From contig JAHLJT010008756.1 of the NCBI GenBank assembly GCA_031308135.1, forward strand, positions 133,998,949 to 134,062,948: a DNA stretch of 64,000 bases, written 5' to 3'. The notes below the pieces were generated by a model. That model was not told where the DNA came from, did no database searches, and saw only the letters and a list, made by a program, of their open reading frames with translations. This document shows positions 1-11,759 of this stretch, in pieces (position 1 is the first letter of the stretch; every line of letters starts with the position of its first letter). The DNA is from Acheta domesticus (Eukaryota; Arthropoda; Insecta; Orthoptera; Gryllidae). Made by a program: the position numbers and the translations under genes.

Positions 1-290
1 AGCTGAATACAATGAATCTCCTCGATAGCGTCCTCTGTCGTATCAATATCTCTCTCTATAAATCAGTTAACAAAAATCCTCTTTCTTTCTAAACTTCTCA
101 CACTTACCCCGCTTCTAGCCAAGGCAGCTGCAGCTGAATACGATGAATCTCCTCGATAGCGTCCTCTGTCGTATCAATATCTCTCTCTATAAATCAGTTA
201 ACAAAAATCCTCTTTCTTTCTAAACTTCTCATACTTACCCCGCTCCTAGCCAAGGCAGCTGCAGCTGAACGCGATCAACGTCCTCGATAG
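1..290. repeat. 131-bp tandem repeat, about 2.2 units, cut by the window edge
   Basis: The motif AGCTGAATAC recurs at 1 and 132, and a diverged copy (AGCTGAACGC) sits at 263, so the period is 131 bp. Units 1 and 2 are nearly identical and include a TCTCTCTCTATAAATCAG stretch. The third copy soon departs into GC-rich sequence. The array may continue to the left of the window. I see no coding function. Confidence 0.85.
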
Positions 291-530
291 CGTCCCCTGT
301 TGTGCGCGTAGTGCCGATGACGATTTCCGAAGCGCGGGCGCGTGCGGTGAAGGGAGGAGGCGGTTGCGTGCCTCGCCCCGATTGCATCTCGCCGCGCCCA
401 CTTCGGATCGCGCTCCGCCATCGCCCGCGGCCCCGCCCCCTCGAGGGAGAAGCGCTTGCCGAGAGGCATTTGTTCAAGCATTTATGAGGAGGAAACATCG
501 CCTTCCCCACTTCGTTCGTTGATTGACTGA
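291..530. other. GC-rich patch, no recognised gene
   Basis: This 240-bp patch is GC-rich against an AT-rich background. Open frames occur on both strands, as expected of GC-rich DNA, and none resembles a known protein. A similar GC-rich patch (27800-28050) precedes another copy of the same SINE family, which may be coincidence. Confidence 0.4.
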
Positions 531-1075
531 TTACTAGTGATTCCGGGCGCGTCAACTGCCAAGGTCATTAGTCCCGTAAGTGAAGTGCATGCTCTTGGAT
601 CGGGAGATGGCGGTGATCTTGAGTCGCTGGACGGCGAGATCCGGTGCCGACCTATCGTCGGCTAGACGGATTTTTCCCAACCAGGTATCTCCTACCAGCG
701 AGGCACAGTTTAAGCCGGGGCAAATTCTGAGCTCCCGACCGGTCTCTCGGCATGTGTGGTAGTGTACTGAATGTAACTGTGTGAAAGGGATGAGGATAGG
801 ACAAGGAATGAAAAGCAAAGTTTGCGAGCGGTCCGTGGCCTGTTGGGTAGGGTATTGCTCCGGGATTCGCCTGGTACTGACTGGAGAACCTACGGGAAAC
901 TACCGATCAAAACAGGCGGCCGTTAGAATTCTCCTCCAGACAGCGACAGAACTCGATCTAGCGATCTAGCTAGTGTCGAATATCCTGCTACCATCGGGAC
1001 TCGAAACCCAGGACCTCCCGGTCAGAGGTACTTTAGTGACAAAAGTTGGTGCCTTGAGCCACATCTCCCGGCACT
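531..1075 (-). mobile_element. SINE family A, copy 1 (tRNA-derived, minus strand)
   Basis: The minus strand reads from a tRNA-like head at 1075-1005 into a body of about 450 bp. The head has an A-box-like GGCTCAAGGC and a B-box-like GGGTTTCGAGTCC. The plus-strand left edge has a TTGATTGACTGATTA stretch, which is an ATCA-type 3' tail in element sense. Copies with the same body are at 7521-8015, 28075-28505 and 53185-53555. The tRNA head plus RNA polymerase III boxes is the standard SINE design; the partner LINE is not identified. Confidence 0.7.
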
Positions 1076-2520
1076 TAATTCGTTTCGCGCCTGCGGGCCA
1101 TAAGACGGAAATTCTAATTTTCAATATAATCAGCATCAGGGGGGAAACATGATCATCATTATCATTAAACATCTGTTATGTCTGCTTAACATTTCAAAAA
1201 ACTCCGCGAGCCTCCAGTTCCTTTAAATCGGTCGAGGAATATCAATTTTGGACAAAATCGGCTGAATGATTTAGCATGGCTGAACGGCACATATTTTTTT
1301 CTCTAAATTTTTCCTCGTATGTATAAAAAAAAGTGGTACTAGTATTTTTTCGGGGGGAACACTCTATTTTCGAACATTGCAAAACTACGAATTTGAATAT
1401 GACAATTTTTGTCTTAAATGAAATAGGTTCTAAAAAATCGGATATTTAAGAAGAGTATTTTTTAAGAAGGGTCATACATTCATTTTTTGTAATCTTTGAT
1501 AAGGTGAATATTCTGCTTGAATTTAATAAAAATTATAAAAAAAACATTTTTCTCAGAAACCAGTCCAAATTTTTTTCTTCGTTTTATTTTTCACCTAACT
1601 TAATACTTAAAAGAATGGCGCAGATATAATTTTCGGTGAACTCTGAATTTTCCAAAATTGTAAATGTTAGAAATAATGCGAGAACATATGTGCTGTTGTA
1701 GATTCTCTAGTTTTTCTAAAATTTTGCCTGTGCTAGCGCCCAAACTATTTGTAGGATATTTTCCAAAATTAATATTCTCCGGTCCATCTGCCCCGAGTCC
1801 AATCCCTGCAATATTGAAAATAATACTTGAAATACTGCGGATAACATTGACAACGAGCCTGAGACTTTTTCACTCTTTTCTAAAAAAATGGCTCCAAATT
1901 TATTTCTTTAAATTCTTTGTCAGAATAGAGTAAAATTCACTTACAAAGCTGGCATATGTTGAATTTAACTGCTGATTCCAAATATTTTTTTAAAACTGCG
2001 TAAGTTTGAAATTTTTTGGTCCTCCACATTATTGAAGATATAGGTTTTCTTCTAATACAATTTGTTCTCCACAACTAATTTTATAATTAATGCAATGCAC
2101 TTTTTTTAAATATTAATAGTTTTCTCGTAATCTTGAGTGAATATGGACAGTTTTAATAACAAGATTACCCCAAAAACAACTCCAACTTTTTCTTTACTTT
2201 TGTTTGGTTAGTGTTGGATGCATAGATTGACATGACATCAATGCCATTTTCGTGTTCAAAAATTACAGAAATGCCAATTTTACTTTCTCATATTCCTACG
2301 TGCTTACGACCGTAGGCTATATTCTTACGTGCTTACGTGCCGTAGTATAAAGAAAATATTGTAATGCTGCTGTAAAAAATCGGAGATTTTTTTAAAAAAC
2401 TCGTATTGCAGTGTCCTGGTGTCGAAAAAGTGGATAAATCTTATTCCTAAATATAGTAAATTACTTTCTCTAACTCTACATAGTTTACTACTCGCAAATA
2501 AATGCAAAATAAATTAGATT
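1076..2520. repeat. AT-rich sequence with degraded pieces of dispersed repeat R
   Basis: No coding region is seen. The stretch contains phrases shared with other parts of the window, such as AATATCAATTTTGGA with AAAATCGGC (also near 55450) and a reverse-oriented piece at 2290-2510 resembling 8205-8460. These mark decayed copies of the abundant family called R here. Confidence 0.45.
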
Positions 2521-5179
2521 CGACAGGGCTCACACAGCCAATAAATATATGAATCCGCACCCACTAATTTGTAAATAATCTTGACATGAAAGCGAGTATG
2601 AGAAATAGGCATTAATGCCTATTTAATGTAATTACGTGCCGAGGAGATGAGTGTCATCATCCACAAATCTTCCCATCTCTGTGCATTGAAGGAATAATTT
2701 ACCTATTAAATTTATTCCTTTATTTAAAATATCCTTAAAACTAACAAGGTAAAAGTGAATCACAATACCAATTTTTTTATCGAGTCATTCACTTAAATAC
2801 TACTGATATAATAATAGGAAGTTGTTTATGTTTGCTAATGCTATTATATACAATTTCAATACCACTGGAATATAATTTACAGATGGCTTTGGATGGCCTT
2901 TAAGTATTCTTAGTAGTATTTAAGTGTTCGTATGAGAGTTAATCTTATAGATTATAAGTTAGGAAACTTTCGAATGTGCGTCAATCGAGTTGATCTTTTT
3001 TATGCCGACGAACATTTTTTATTTTCCTATATTTCACAATAATGGAAAAATTATATTTCTTTTAAAATGGTGCGAGTGATAATAAACAAGCTTTTTAAAT
3101 TGACCAATATATCTTTAAAACAACCAATTCATTTTTAGCTCATCGTGTATTACTTTCTTACGTTAATATATTTCATTATTTCCACAATCTTGTATGAAAA
3201 TCAATAACACAGTATATCATGCATTGAAATAAGACAATTGTAAATACAGTGGTGTTGCAGAATAATGAGCATAGTGTTCAACATCCAATTCAGGCGTCAA
3301 TAAGAGAATTCAATAGCAACTTACGTTACTGGTGAAGAAAATGAGTGTTTGGTGTATAATTAAAATGTTGAAGTTTTGGCATGAGTACGTCAAAGACTTT
3401 TACAAAATAAGCCGAGTGCGAAACATGGTTTCTCCTCCATGTTTTCTGTGTGGGAAACAGCTAATCTTTCTATTCTAACTAATAGAGTGCAAAACATTAC
3501 TAATCGTGCGCAAAACATCAAGAAACCTTTTAACATTTTTTAACATACTATGTGCGCCATCATGTCATCTTTCGCACATGGCATGTTAAAAAAATTGCCA
3601 TGCAAAAATTGTATATGGCCATGAATTCTTTGCGGTACACGTACGACAAAATACACTTTGCTGAACACTTTTCAATTAATGAAGAGAGAAGGTGACAAAC
3701 TGATGTTGATTAAGTTAATTCGAGGCCACAGATTATTAAAACAATTGTGTGAATACACTTCCTTTTCATTATGAAATTGACCTTTGTTGTTAATAGTGGG
3801 CCATGGACTATTAGAACACTTGTGTTCTAATTTCATAATATTGGTTACGAAACTGATCTCAGTTTCTTAACGTCTGACTTAAGATAACCAAAGTGGATAA
3901 AACAAACTATATTTAAAAATTAAACAATCGAACAATTCTTATTGAATGATACATTTTTGTAATATTTTTAAATTAAGCAAATAGTGATAAATAAAATACT
4001 TATGTTTTTTATGTGCCATTTTACGGCCTTAGACTGGGCATAGAGTTCTAATGTTTAAGACGGCTGTGAATAGAAATTGACTCTTGGTGAAAATATTTCG
4101 CCTTTTATGAAAATTAAAAACTTTGTTCTAGTACAATCATATCAAAAGAAACAAAAAGCCATTGATCACTCTAGACACATATTTCGATAACCTTCCAGAA
4201 TTTCAACTTCTCTGAAGAAAAAAAACTTAAAGTAGTTAGATTTCTAATGAATGTGTTGTAGAATTCGTGAATACTGTTTGAAAAAACCTTTTTTATATTA
4301 AAAATTCTCCAAAGTCCTTACCTACATAAGAAACGATACAATTGAAAAATTCCTTTTCAAACATCAGTTAATTATCGTTTCTCGGGAGGAAGGAAAAGCA
4401 TATTCATTATTATAAGAAATAAAATAACATTTGAGAGTGCTTAATTACATGTAAAAACGTGTGCATTTAACGAGTACAAATTATATAGTTTCAAATCAAA
4501 GCTAAGTAAGGAACACGTTCTTTTCAATCAATGGTAAATAGGTTTTATATTCGATTTGGAAAACTGGTTTCAATTTATCGCACCGTTTATGAAATGGTAT
4601 CCTCAGTCATTACATTCCTATGCGTTTAAAAGTCATGTTTTATCTGCAGAGTTAATATCCAAGAACTTATGTATGAGATTTTCCACCGAATGCTAGTTCT
4701 AATCTATGGAAAAAGCGAAGAAGTTTAGGTGAGATACCCAGTCAGTTTCTTCGACTCCGAAATTTATTTTGGTTAAGGCACGTTGCAATAATTAGAGTAG
4801 GTACTAACAAATATAATAATTACGCTTACTGTCTGTACATTGAAATTCGGAAGTAATCGTGAAAAATTAGTTTTTGACATAATTTTTTCTTGACAGAGAA
4901 ATATTAGGGTTCACGAATATGCTATACTACAGTCATTGTCATCTTATTGTTTTTCAACTGTAGTAGTTATTTTTGTATGCACGTATTACAATCAACTCGA
5001 TTATGATGATAAAAATTACCCATGCCACACATTTAACTGTAGCGTATTTGTCAGACGGCGTAGATTGCGTGTTCAGGTCCTCTGAGGTTTGTGCAGGTCT
5101 TCCTCCGCCTTCTTCATCCCGACGCACTACTTCGCGCTGCCCTCCGCCAGTCATTCTGATTCTTCCTCCGAGAAACCCG
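2521..5179. other. AT-rich intergenic sequence, no gene recognised
   Basis: I find no open frame with coding character, no RNA gene and no clear element ends in this 2.7 kb. A short frame at about 4708-4731 ends at a consensus-like donor (TTTAG|GTGAGA), but nothing supports it as an exon. Confidence 0.5.
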
Positions 5180-5772
5180 CTCCACCGAGCCGGGTAGCGA
5201 AGAATATAACAATAGGCCACGTGTCTCCAACCTTCACTCCGCACTACCTGCTGCACTGGGCCACGGGCGAAGAGCCGTGTAGTAGCGATGAGTAGCGAAA
5301 TATGTAACAACAGGTCACGAGTATCCAACCTTCACTCCGCACTACCTGCTGCACTGGGCCACGGGCGAAGAGCCGTGTAGTAGCGCCGATTAGCGAAGGA
5401 TGTAACAACAGACCACACGTGTCCAACCTTCACTCCGCACTACCTGCTGCGCTGGGCCACGGGCGAAGAGCCGTGTAGTAGCGCCGATTAGCGAAGGATG
5501 TAACAACAGACCACACGTGTCCAACCTTCACTCCGCACTACCTGCTGCACTGGGCCACGGGCGAAGAGCCGTGTAGTAGCGCCGAGTAGCGAAGGATGTA
5601 ACAACAGACCACACGTGTCCAACCTTCACTCCGCACTACCTGCTGCACTGGGCCACGGGCGAAGAGCCGTGTAGTAGCGCCGAGTAGCGGAGGATGTAAC
5701 AACAGACCACACGTGTCCAACCTTCACTCCGCACTACCTGCTGCACAGGGCAATGGGCGAAGAGCCGTGTCA
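5180..5772. repeat. 98-bp minisatellite, about six units
   Basis: CCAACCTTCACTCCG begins at 5227, 5325, 5423, 5521, 5619 and 5717, an exact 98-bp period. Each unit carries the inverted repeat CACGG...CCGTG around GCGAAGAG, able to form a small hairpin. Because 98 is not divisible by 3, the array cannot encode a repeating protein. On the minus strand every unit contains CAG|GTAGTG, a 5'-splice-site-like string. Units 3 to 5 are nearly identical, suggesting recent expansion. Confidence 0.95.
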
Positions 5773-6035
5773 GGCGCTCTCGCCGCAGCCAGAGGGGCCT
5801 CTAACGAGCGCAAGCGGAGGCCACGGACGCGTCTCACCTGCGGGAACGCGACTTGCACACTGCGCGCAGACACTGTTGACCCCCGTTTAAGCGCTCTCCT
5901 CGTCGAGGCAACTCGGTTAATGAGTCAGAATGCATTTCGTCACATACACGTTGCACTTGGTTCGTGTATCTTTTTTTATACCAGCGGAGATGACACAGTG
6001 ATACCTAAGGATCGGATTTTGATGACCTAACACAT
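5773..6035. other. GC-rich flank of the 98-bp array
   Basis: The array breaks off into GC-rich sequence with a plus-strand frame of about 100 codons that resembles nothing I know. On the minus strand CCCGCAG|GTGAGA is a good donor consensus, so a first noncoding exon of an unseen minus-strand gene is possible but unsupported. Confidence 0.3.
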
Positions 6036-6239
6036 CGCTAAAATAATCAATAAAATGCTCTTAAAATGTTTTTAAAATGACCTAAAAACAAATATTAGTG
6101 GTGCTGCAGAATGACACAGACTTTCTCGTATTAGTTTTCTATTTTCTGTGGTCTCGACTAGCTATTCGGACTTGACACATTCTCTTGCCAGCTGCCATCT
6201 ATCGCCGCATAAAGTACATTTCATTGACACTTTCTTAAT

Positions 6240-7020
6240 TTTACGGTTTCCTAATAGTAGAACGGAAATATTAATTTTATAATATTAAAGAACAGTAAAA
6301 CTTCTATATTTAATTTTATAGTTGTAGAAAGAGCCCGAAAAAAAATTCAAACATTTTCAATTTTCGAATATTAAAGAACAGTAAAACTTCTATATTTAAT
6401 TTTATAGTTGTAGAAAGAGCCCGCAAAAAATTCAAACATTTTCAATTTTCGAAAATTCAGAGTTAACCGTGAAAATCGGGCCTAAGCCACCTTAATAGGT
6501 GTATTTTACTCTATTCTTACAAGAAATTTTTAAAAAATGGAACCGTTTTTTGAGAAAATTTTGAAAATTTTCGGGGGACTTCATGTAAAGTACCCCCAAA
6601 AATTAATGAATGTTTTTAAAAATCGCAGAGCTTCGACTATGTCCAGATAGACAGGGGTTCCTTAAATTTGGAAAAAAATCGTATCCATAGTGTAGGCGCT
6701 AGTGTTGTTCACATACACTGGACGGACGGACCGACATTTTGCTTTCAATTGTTTTTTCGGTATCAAGTACCCACAAAAGAGGGATTCTGGCTACACCACG
6801 TGTTATGGTACTTTTTTTAATTTAGCAACTGGATTTATCCACTTTTCCGTTATCACGGCCCGGCAACGAATTTTTTCTGCCGAAAATTCGCCATTTTTTC
6901 GCGCAGCATTACACAACTTTATTCGGAGTAATATACGTAATGTAGGGAAATTACTATGTATATGGGAAAGTAAAAATATGTAAAATATCATCAAAATCAG
7001 TTCGGATGAACAACTCAAGT
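6240..7020 (+). repeat. Dispersed repeat R, with an 86-bp internal direct duplication
   Basis: The segment starting AATATTAAAGAACAGTAAAA at 6281 recurs at 6367, a near-perfect 86-bp tandem duplication. Downstream phrases (TTTTCGAAAATTCAGAGTTAA, the run GGACGGACGGACCGAC, and a GGGAAAGTA end near 6970) recur at about 32400-32815, 46200-46640 and 54950-55520. The family has no recognisable protein. Confidence 0.6.
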
Positions 7021-7520
7021 TATAGGATACATTATTGATGTAATCGTACTGTTCTGTTTCTTCAAGTGAACTCGGCTTTCAAACTTTTGGTTTAGACTGT
7101 TCTTGACCAGGAAATCTCGGGTCTTTTGTTTTCCCGAAACCGGCTGAACCAACAATGGCGCTGATAGGCGTCACAGAAATCTTAGATTAGATAGTACTCA
7201 CACACAATTTCTGAGCGAAGAAATCGAATAGGCTACTCAGGAATTCTGTGGAAAACATTATTTGTTGCACCTCGCAAGTATTATTTGAAGCACGTACCAT
7301 TAAAATTATATTAAAATTGACTAAATCAGCGAAAAATGTATTAAAAATTATGGAAAAGGATAAAAATGTCTAGTCAGTCAATATCTACGGAAAATGCAAA
7401 AGAATGACCAATAAAAATGGGTCATTTCCTTTTGTCAGAACATAAAATGAATTTCTATATCAAACGGCATTGTTCTAAAGTGAAAAGAAAAACAATGACA
7501 TTTCATTAGAATCCGCCCCC
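7021..7520. other. No gene seen
   Basis: AT-rich sequence without a convincing frame, RNA gene or element end. Confidence 0.4.
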
Positions 7521-8015
7521 TAGTGGTAACATTAGTTGCCACGATAGCGCCTCTGACCGTGAGGTCCTATTGTTTGAGTCCAGCGGTGACGGATTTTCGA
7601 TACTAAGTCACACGGGTAGGTCGAATTCAGCTGCTGTCTGGAATTTTAGTGGCTGATTACTCTTATATTGGTAGTATTACGAGGATGCTCTGGTCAATAC
7701 CAGGCAAATGCCGGAGAAGGACCTTAAGAAAACGGCCATGGACCGCGCGCGATCTTTCCTACCTCATCCCTGAACTCTCATATTTACTTATACACCCACA
7801 CACGCTTTAAATGCACTGAACTACCACTCATGTCGGGAGACCAGTAAGGAGTTTAACCGGCTAGGGCAGTGGCCCACTAGCGGAGACACTTAGAGGGGGG
7901 AAACTCCCGCGAGGCGTCGTGTTGGTAAGCACCGGATCTCATAATCCACTGGGGGAGGGACAGTGACACTTCAAGAGATCCACTTCACTTACGAGCTTAC
8001 CGTAGCAGTTGACGC
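7521..8015 (+). mobile_element. SINE family A, copy 2 (plus strand)
   Basis: The tRNA-like head (B-box-like GTTTGAGTCC near 7575) is followed by a body whose reverse complement matches copies 1, 3 and 4, including the shared string for CTCCCGACATGAGTGGTAG. The right edge runs into ATAACCAATCAGTAAATCA, in keeping with the ATCA-type tail of the other copies. It is more diverged than copies 3 and 4. Confidence 0.6.
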
Positions 8016-8065
8016 GTCAAGAAGTACGAAATAACCAATCAGTAAATCATTTCATATTAACACAG

Positions 8066-8125
8066 TGGCGCAACTAGGATTTTTCTGTGTGTGTGTGTGT
8101 GGGGGGGGGGTTAGAGGTACAGAGT
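8066..8125. repeat. DNA-transposon-like end with (GT)n and poly-G
   Basis: The string CAGTGGCGCAACTAGGA is a common start of hAT-type elements in insects and is followed by (TG)n and a run of ten G. Similar CAGTGGCG starts occur at about 11170, 30510 and 31856. No matching far end was identified. Confidence 0.35.
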
Positions 8126-8204
8126 CCATCCGACTGCCTCTTTTTATGAAGAAGTTTTCATTAATGCTGAGTTAAAACTTTATTTTTATTTGTTGATTTA
8201 TATT

Positions 8205-8460
8205 TTTTACTTTCTCGTATTCCACTTACGTAGTGTAGAGAAAGCATTGTAAACGTTTTTCAAAAAAAGACAATTCTTCGACAGGTAAAATCGTTTTCTG
8301 TGTCCTTGATATCGAAAATGGATAGTTCTTGCTTCCATACGCTGGAAGTTTTCATCATATTTTAAAATAAATGGTAAACATTTATAATCTTTATTTACTT
8401 TCATCTTCCATTGAAGCGTTTTCTTTTCTTTAATTTCTAAAAAACATTTACACATTTGTG
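8205..8460 (-). repeat. Dispersed repeat R fragment
   Basis: TACTTTCTCGTATTCCACTT with GTAGAGAAAGCATTGTAA matches the starts at about 35325 and 47425 (ACTTTTTCACCCTTACTTCG and ACTTTCTCATCCTTACTTCA). The shared tail includes the equivalents of CGAAAATGGATAA. An 82-codon frame here is part of the repeat. Confidence 0.5.
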
Positions 8461-9061
8461 ATTAAGTTAAAGCGTACTACTAAAACCTTTCGCTTCCATC
8501 TTTCAAACTGAGTTTCTGTTATCTATCTTTACGCTCAAGAATAAGCTACAATAAAAATGCTACAATAAAAATCCACTTTATATCTATTCAATATTTAATG
8601 TTTGTAACAATCTTCAGTAACTGTTTTAGTTTTTGTTTCCCGACTGGTTTTAATACATCTACTTCATGGTTTGGCGGGTTCTCCATACGGAATCAGTCTG
8701 TTTGGAAATTTATTTCTAATATTGGGATGCGAGATTAAGTTTCATTGAAAACTTAGCCATTCAGTAATAATATTAACAATATTTATTGAAATTAAGAAAA
8801 AATAATTTGATACGTCAGAAATTTATACATTACCTTTAAATGCTCGTTTGTTTCATTGTATCGTTAGCAATTTAAACACGCAAGTGATGCTAACTTGCGT
8901 GACTGAGTATAATTTTCGTGACTTTTTAAACCAGATTTAAGTTCATTTTTCAAAATGAAGTTTATTCATTAAGGCATGAAACTTTCCCAATTATTAAATA
9001 AGACATGTCTTTCAAAAATTTCCTTTAAGTAAATATTAAAATTGCTGCTGTTTGATTTCAG
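8461..9061. other. No gene seen
   Basis: AT-rich sequence. It may be intronic if the exon proposed at 9062 is real. Confidence 0.4.
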
Positions 9062-9102
9062 GTGCTGAGGAGGCCAAAGACTGGAAGGAGGATGCGTAAT
9101 AG
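9062..9102 (+). CDS. Possible terminal coding exon of an unidentified gene
   Basis: A pyrimidine-rich acceptor (TGTTTGATTTCAG) is followed by 41 nt that read, after two bases completing a split codon, AEEAKDWKEDA and a TAA stop. AATAAA overlaps TAAATAAATAAAG about 10 nt later. Acceptor, acidic/charged C-terminus, stop and poly(A) signal in the right order suggest the last exon of a plus-strand gene. I do not recognise the protein, and no preceding exon could be found in the window. Chance is a real alternative for an 11-residue frame. Confidence 0.3.
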
Positions 9103-9649
9103 TTAAATAAATAAAGAGTTTCGAAAAATTGGTAGATTAACTTGTATTCGTTTTCTACCAGCAGGTTCTTCTCGCTTCAGGTTTTTTTTCTTCAACCGTA
9201 TCTTATGGTTTCTTTTCCACGGCTTTAAAGCGATGGAGTGACCATTTGAGATAAATGCAAGAATTCGAAAGATTAGAACGCGGTAGGATGTAGGTATTGT
9301 AATGGCTTAAAGGCCTTCGGCGTAGCCACGTAGTTAACAAGTAATGCAATTATTACCTATTAAATAAAAAATAATGATATTCGACTTTTTCATAAACAAA
9401 ATGTATCTTTCGTTGCCACTGTTCTTACTGAATGATGACTTGATAATCTCGAACTGCGCCGATGCATACGAGGCCTTGACGTCGAATTAATCGGAGGTTT
9501 TCTAAAGAACTCTTCTTTCTATATGTGCACTCCCAATAATTTAAAATTGTTACATAATCGCAATAAAGTTCATGAGCCGCTTATTAATAATATTTACAGT
9601 TGACAGTTACAATCACTGTCACCTTCACTTCCATCAGCGTTATCATCAA
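9103..9649. other. No gene seen
   Basis: AT-rich sequence without recognised features. Confidence 0.4.
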
Positions 9650-10425
9650 CAGCATTATTCAAGATAATCCTCTACCATATCTTCCAATGATGATTGCTCA
9701 TCGCACTGTTTTGAAGATAATATTCTATCATTTCTTCTAATGATGGCCTGCAGTAAGAACGTCATTGTCCACAGAAACAAGTTCTGCAAATGAAGTTTCA
9801 GGCTAAATATTTCTCCAGTCTCACATTCAAGATGAGATGCATTATCTATCACAACTTCCTCTGAATCTAGAAAGAAGCCAGCTTTCTTGAAATACTTGGC
9901 GATAGTGGACTGTTTCATTTCCTTCCAAGATTTTGTAATAAGATGCAAGGCATCTAGAATTGATATCTCTTGTGAGCTATATCTTTACAACATTCAAATG
10001 CCTTTCAATACTAAATTAACTAAATTTATAAACTTTTGAACTAAATTTTCTTCGGTATTGAACTTTGAAATTATTAATGATGCCTAAATCCATATGTTGC
10101 ATCATACTGCATTTGGCACGGAAAAAAGTCAAGTTTAAGATTTAGAATGTACTGGACATTCATCAATAAAGAGTAAGATTTTTGTCGGTTCCATGGCCGA
10201 TCGCTAAAGTAGTAGTGCCGTAGTGTTCTCGGGCCTTAGGGTCGCGGGTTCGAGTCCCGCCTCGAGCATGGCTGTATGAGATCGTCCTTTCACCCCCTAA
10301 CATCATGTCGTTTCATTCTCATACCATAACGTTAAATCCAATAGTGGTCGCTAATGACCTAGTAGTTGATGCGACCTTAAATTTAAAAAAATAGTAAGAT
10401 TTTTGCTGTTAAATACCGCCATTTT
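9650..10425 (-). pseudogene. pogo/Tigger-like transposase remnant (C-terminal half)
   Basis: On the minus strand, frames across about 10170-9655 give the DDE_1 superfamily pattern of pogo/Tigger/jerky transposases. LFIDECPVHS corresponds to the catalytic DN/DxxPxH block, a degraded Q-P-M-D region reads near MQHMDLGIINNFKVQYRRK, and the tail reads DALHLITKSWKEMKQSTIAK followed by YFKKAGFF. Frameshifts and stops separate these pieces, so the gene is dead. SINE B copy 1 has inserted into it at 10185. No terminal inverted repeats were identified for this copy. Confidence 0.75.
10185..10392 (+). mobile_element. SINE family B, copy 1, with 13-bp target site duplication
   Basis: The element starts with a tRNA-like head containing the B box GGGTTCGAGTCCC, continues through a body (TCCTTTCACCCCCTAACATC, then GTGGTCGCTAATGACCTAG), and ends TTAAATTTAAAAAAAT. 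The 13-mer AGTAAGATTTTTG flanks it exactly at 10172-10184 and 10393-10405. The host sequence is the pogo remnant, which reads across the gap. This is a clean LINE-mediated insertion. Confidence 0.9.
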
Positions 10426-10679
10426 CCCATGAAGAGCATGAAGTTGAGTAAATAACTCGGAAGTCATTCATGCATTTTGGTTCGAAGCATAGGATGTTGG
10501 TAACGTCTTAATATTATGAAAGCAACGTGGCTCTTTTGCTTTACCAATAACAACCACGACGGATACGAATACGACTGTCGTTTTGTTCCAGACGAGAGTC
10601 TTTTCTATCTGGAGTACAATGACGGGCTATACTGGTCACACACCTGTTGTTACAGAATGCGGGATCATCACTTATACAA

Positions 10680-11145
10680 GGTGTCCGGGGAGGAAACGTC
10701 GAAACTTCGTAAATAAGCTCTTACAACAATTCTAAGCATAGTTTGTCTAATGAACTACGTGGATATTCCGAATGGTTGGGCCGCAATGACCACTCAAAAG
10801 AAATATAAATGAATATATTTGTTCAGAAAGAAAAATTAAGCCAGAAATAAAGAAGCACCCAATTTACACAATTCGATTGCTTTTTTATTTCTCGCTTAGT
10901 TTTTCTGTCTGAGCAAAGATATTCATTTCTTTTGTAAATAATAAACAACTTGTATGTTTCTGGAGTGTTTCTATGCTTCCATAATGCACATTTTTGCCTA
11001 GAAATAATTTTTTCAAACCAACTTTTAGTGCTTATAGCGGCCCAATCATTCGGAATATCCACGTAGTTTATTAGACAAAATATGCTTAGAATTGTCGTAA
11101 TAGCTTATTTTCGAAGTTTGGACGTTTCCTCCCCGGGCACCCTGT
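10680..11145. mobile_element. Long-TIR nonautonomous element (MITE of the mariner-like family)
   Basis: The left arm (10680-10790) and the reverse complement of the right arm (11036-11145) match over about 108 bp, including GGGGAGGAAACGTC and CGTGGATATTCCGAATG. The roughly 245-bp middle, read on the minus strand, matches 15117-15330 of the larger mariner-like copy (shared residues YKRN, KKQ, FVN/CVN). The GTGTCCGG-GAGGAAACG terminus also occurs at the left end of that copy (13591). It looks like an internally deleted relative with one end duplicated in inverted orientation. Confidence 0.75.
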
Positions 11146-11164
11146 ACATCCCGATCTCCTCTGG

Positions 11165-11535
11165 AACAGTGGCGGCTGCTCTTCAAGGGTTCTCGGGCGG
11201 AGCCCTCCCCAGAGAAACCGATCTCGCGAAAAATTGCAGAAAGTATTAAGCTTACAATAAATCGACTTTTTTAATTTGTGTTTACCACCAGCGCAATTTT
11301 TGGGGACGAATTTAGTGTCGAGTGTCCAATTATGCGAAAGGTAAATGTTTTTGGAATGGGTAGCACCGCGAACCATCGGGAGTCCGTCCGTAGCTGGTGC
11401 ATGCGAGGTAATGGAAGCTTGAAGAAAAGTAGGGGTACTGGGAGTTGGGCGGGGCCAGCGTGCTCCAACGTTTTGTTCGGCGAGTCCGCGTCTATTAACT
11501 AACCTAAGAATATTGATCCTTTCGTCTGATTTCAT
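11165..11535. repeat. hAT-like nonautonomous repeat (partial evidence)
   Basis: The sequence begins CAGTGGCGGCTGCTCTTCAA, a common hAT-type start, and includes GC-rich blocks around 11400-11470. A clear right terminus or target duplication was not found. Long minus-strand frames here are incidental. Confidence 0.35.
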
Positions 11536-11759
11536 AAATTACTGTTTTGTTTGCTGGAAATATTTTTTTATATTTATTTTCACGTGAGAACAATTGTATC
11601 TTCCGTTATCAACGTAAAAGGTGTCTTGGACAAAGATTAAAATCCCGATACGAGCAAATCGGTCGTACTCTACATGCCGTAGTTTTCCTAGCTCAAGAAA
11701 TCTTTCGAAGAGATAAAATATATGTGATGGTTCGGATATGCATGACACCCCTCCAAATT

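Noticed and set aside
5180..5772. Protein-coding tandem array
   Set aside because: The 98-bp period shifts frame each unit, so no repeating protein can be encoded.
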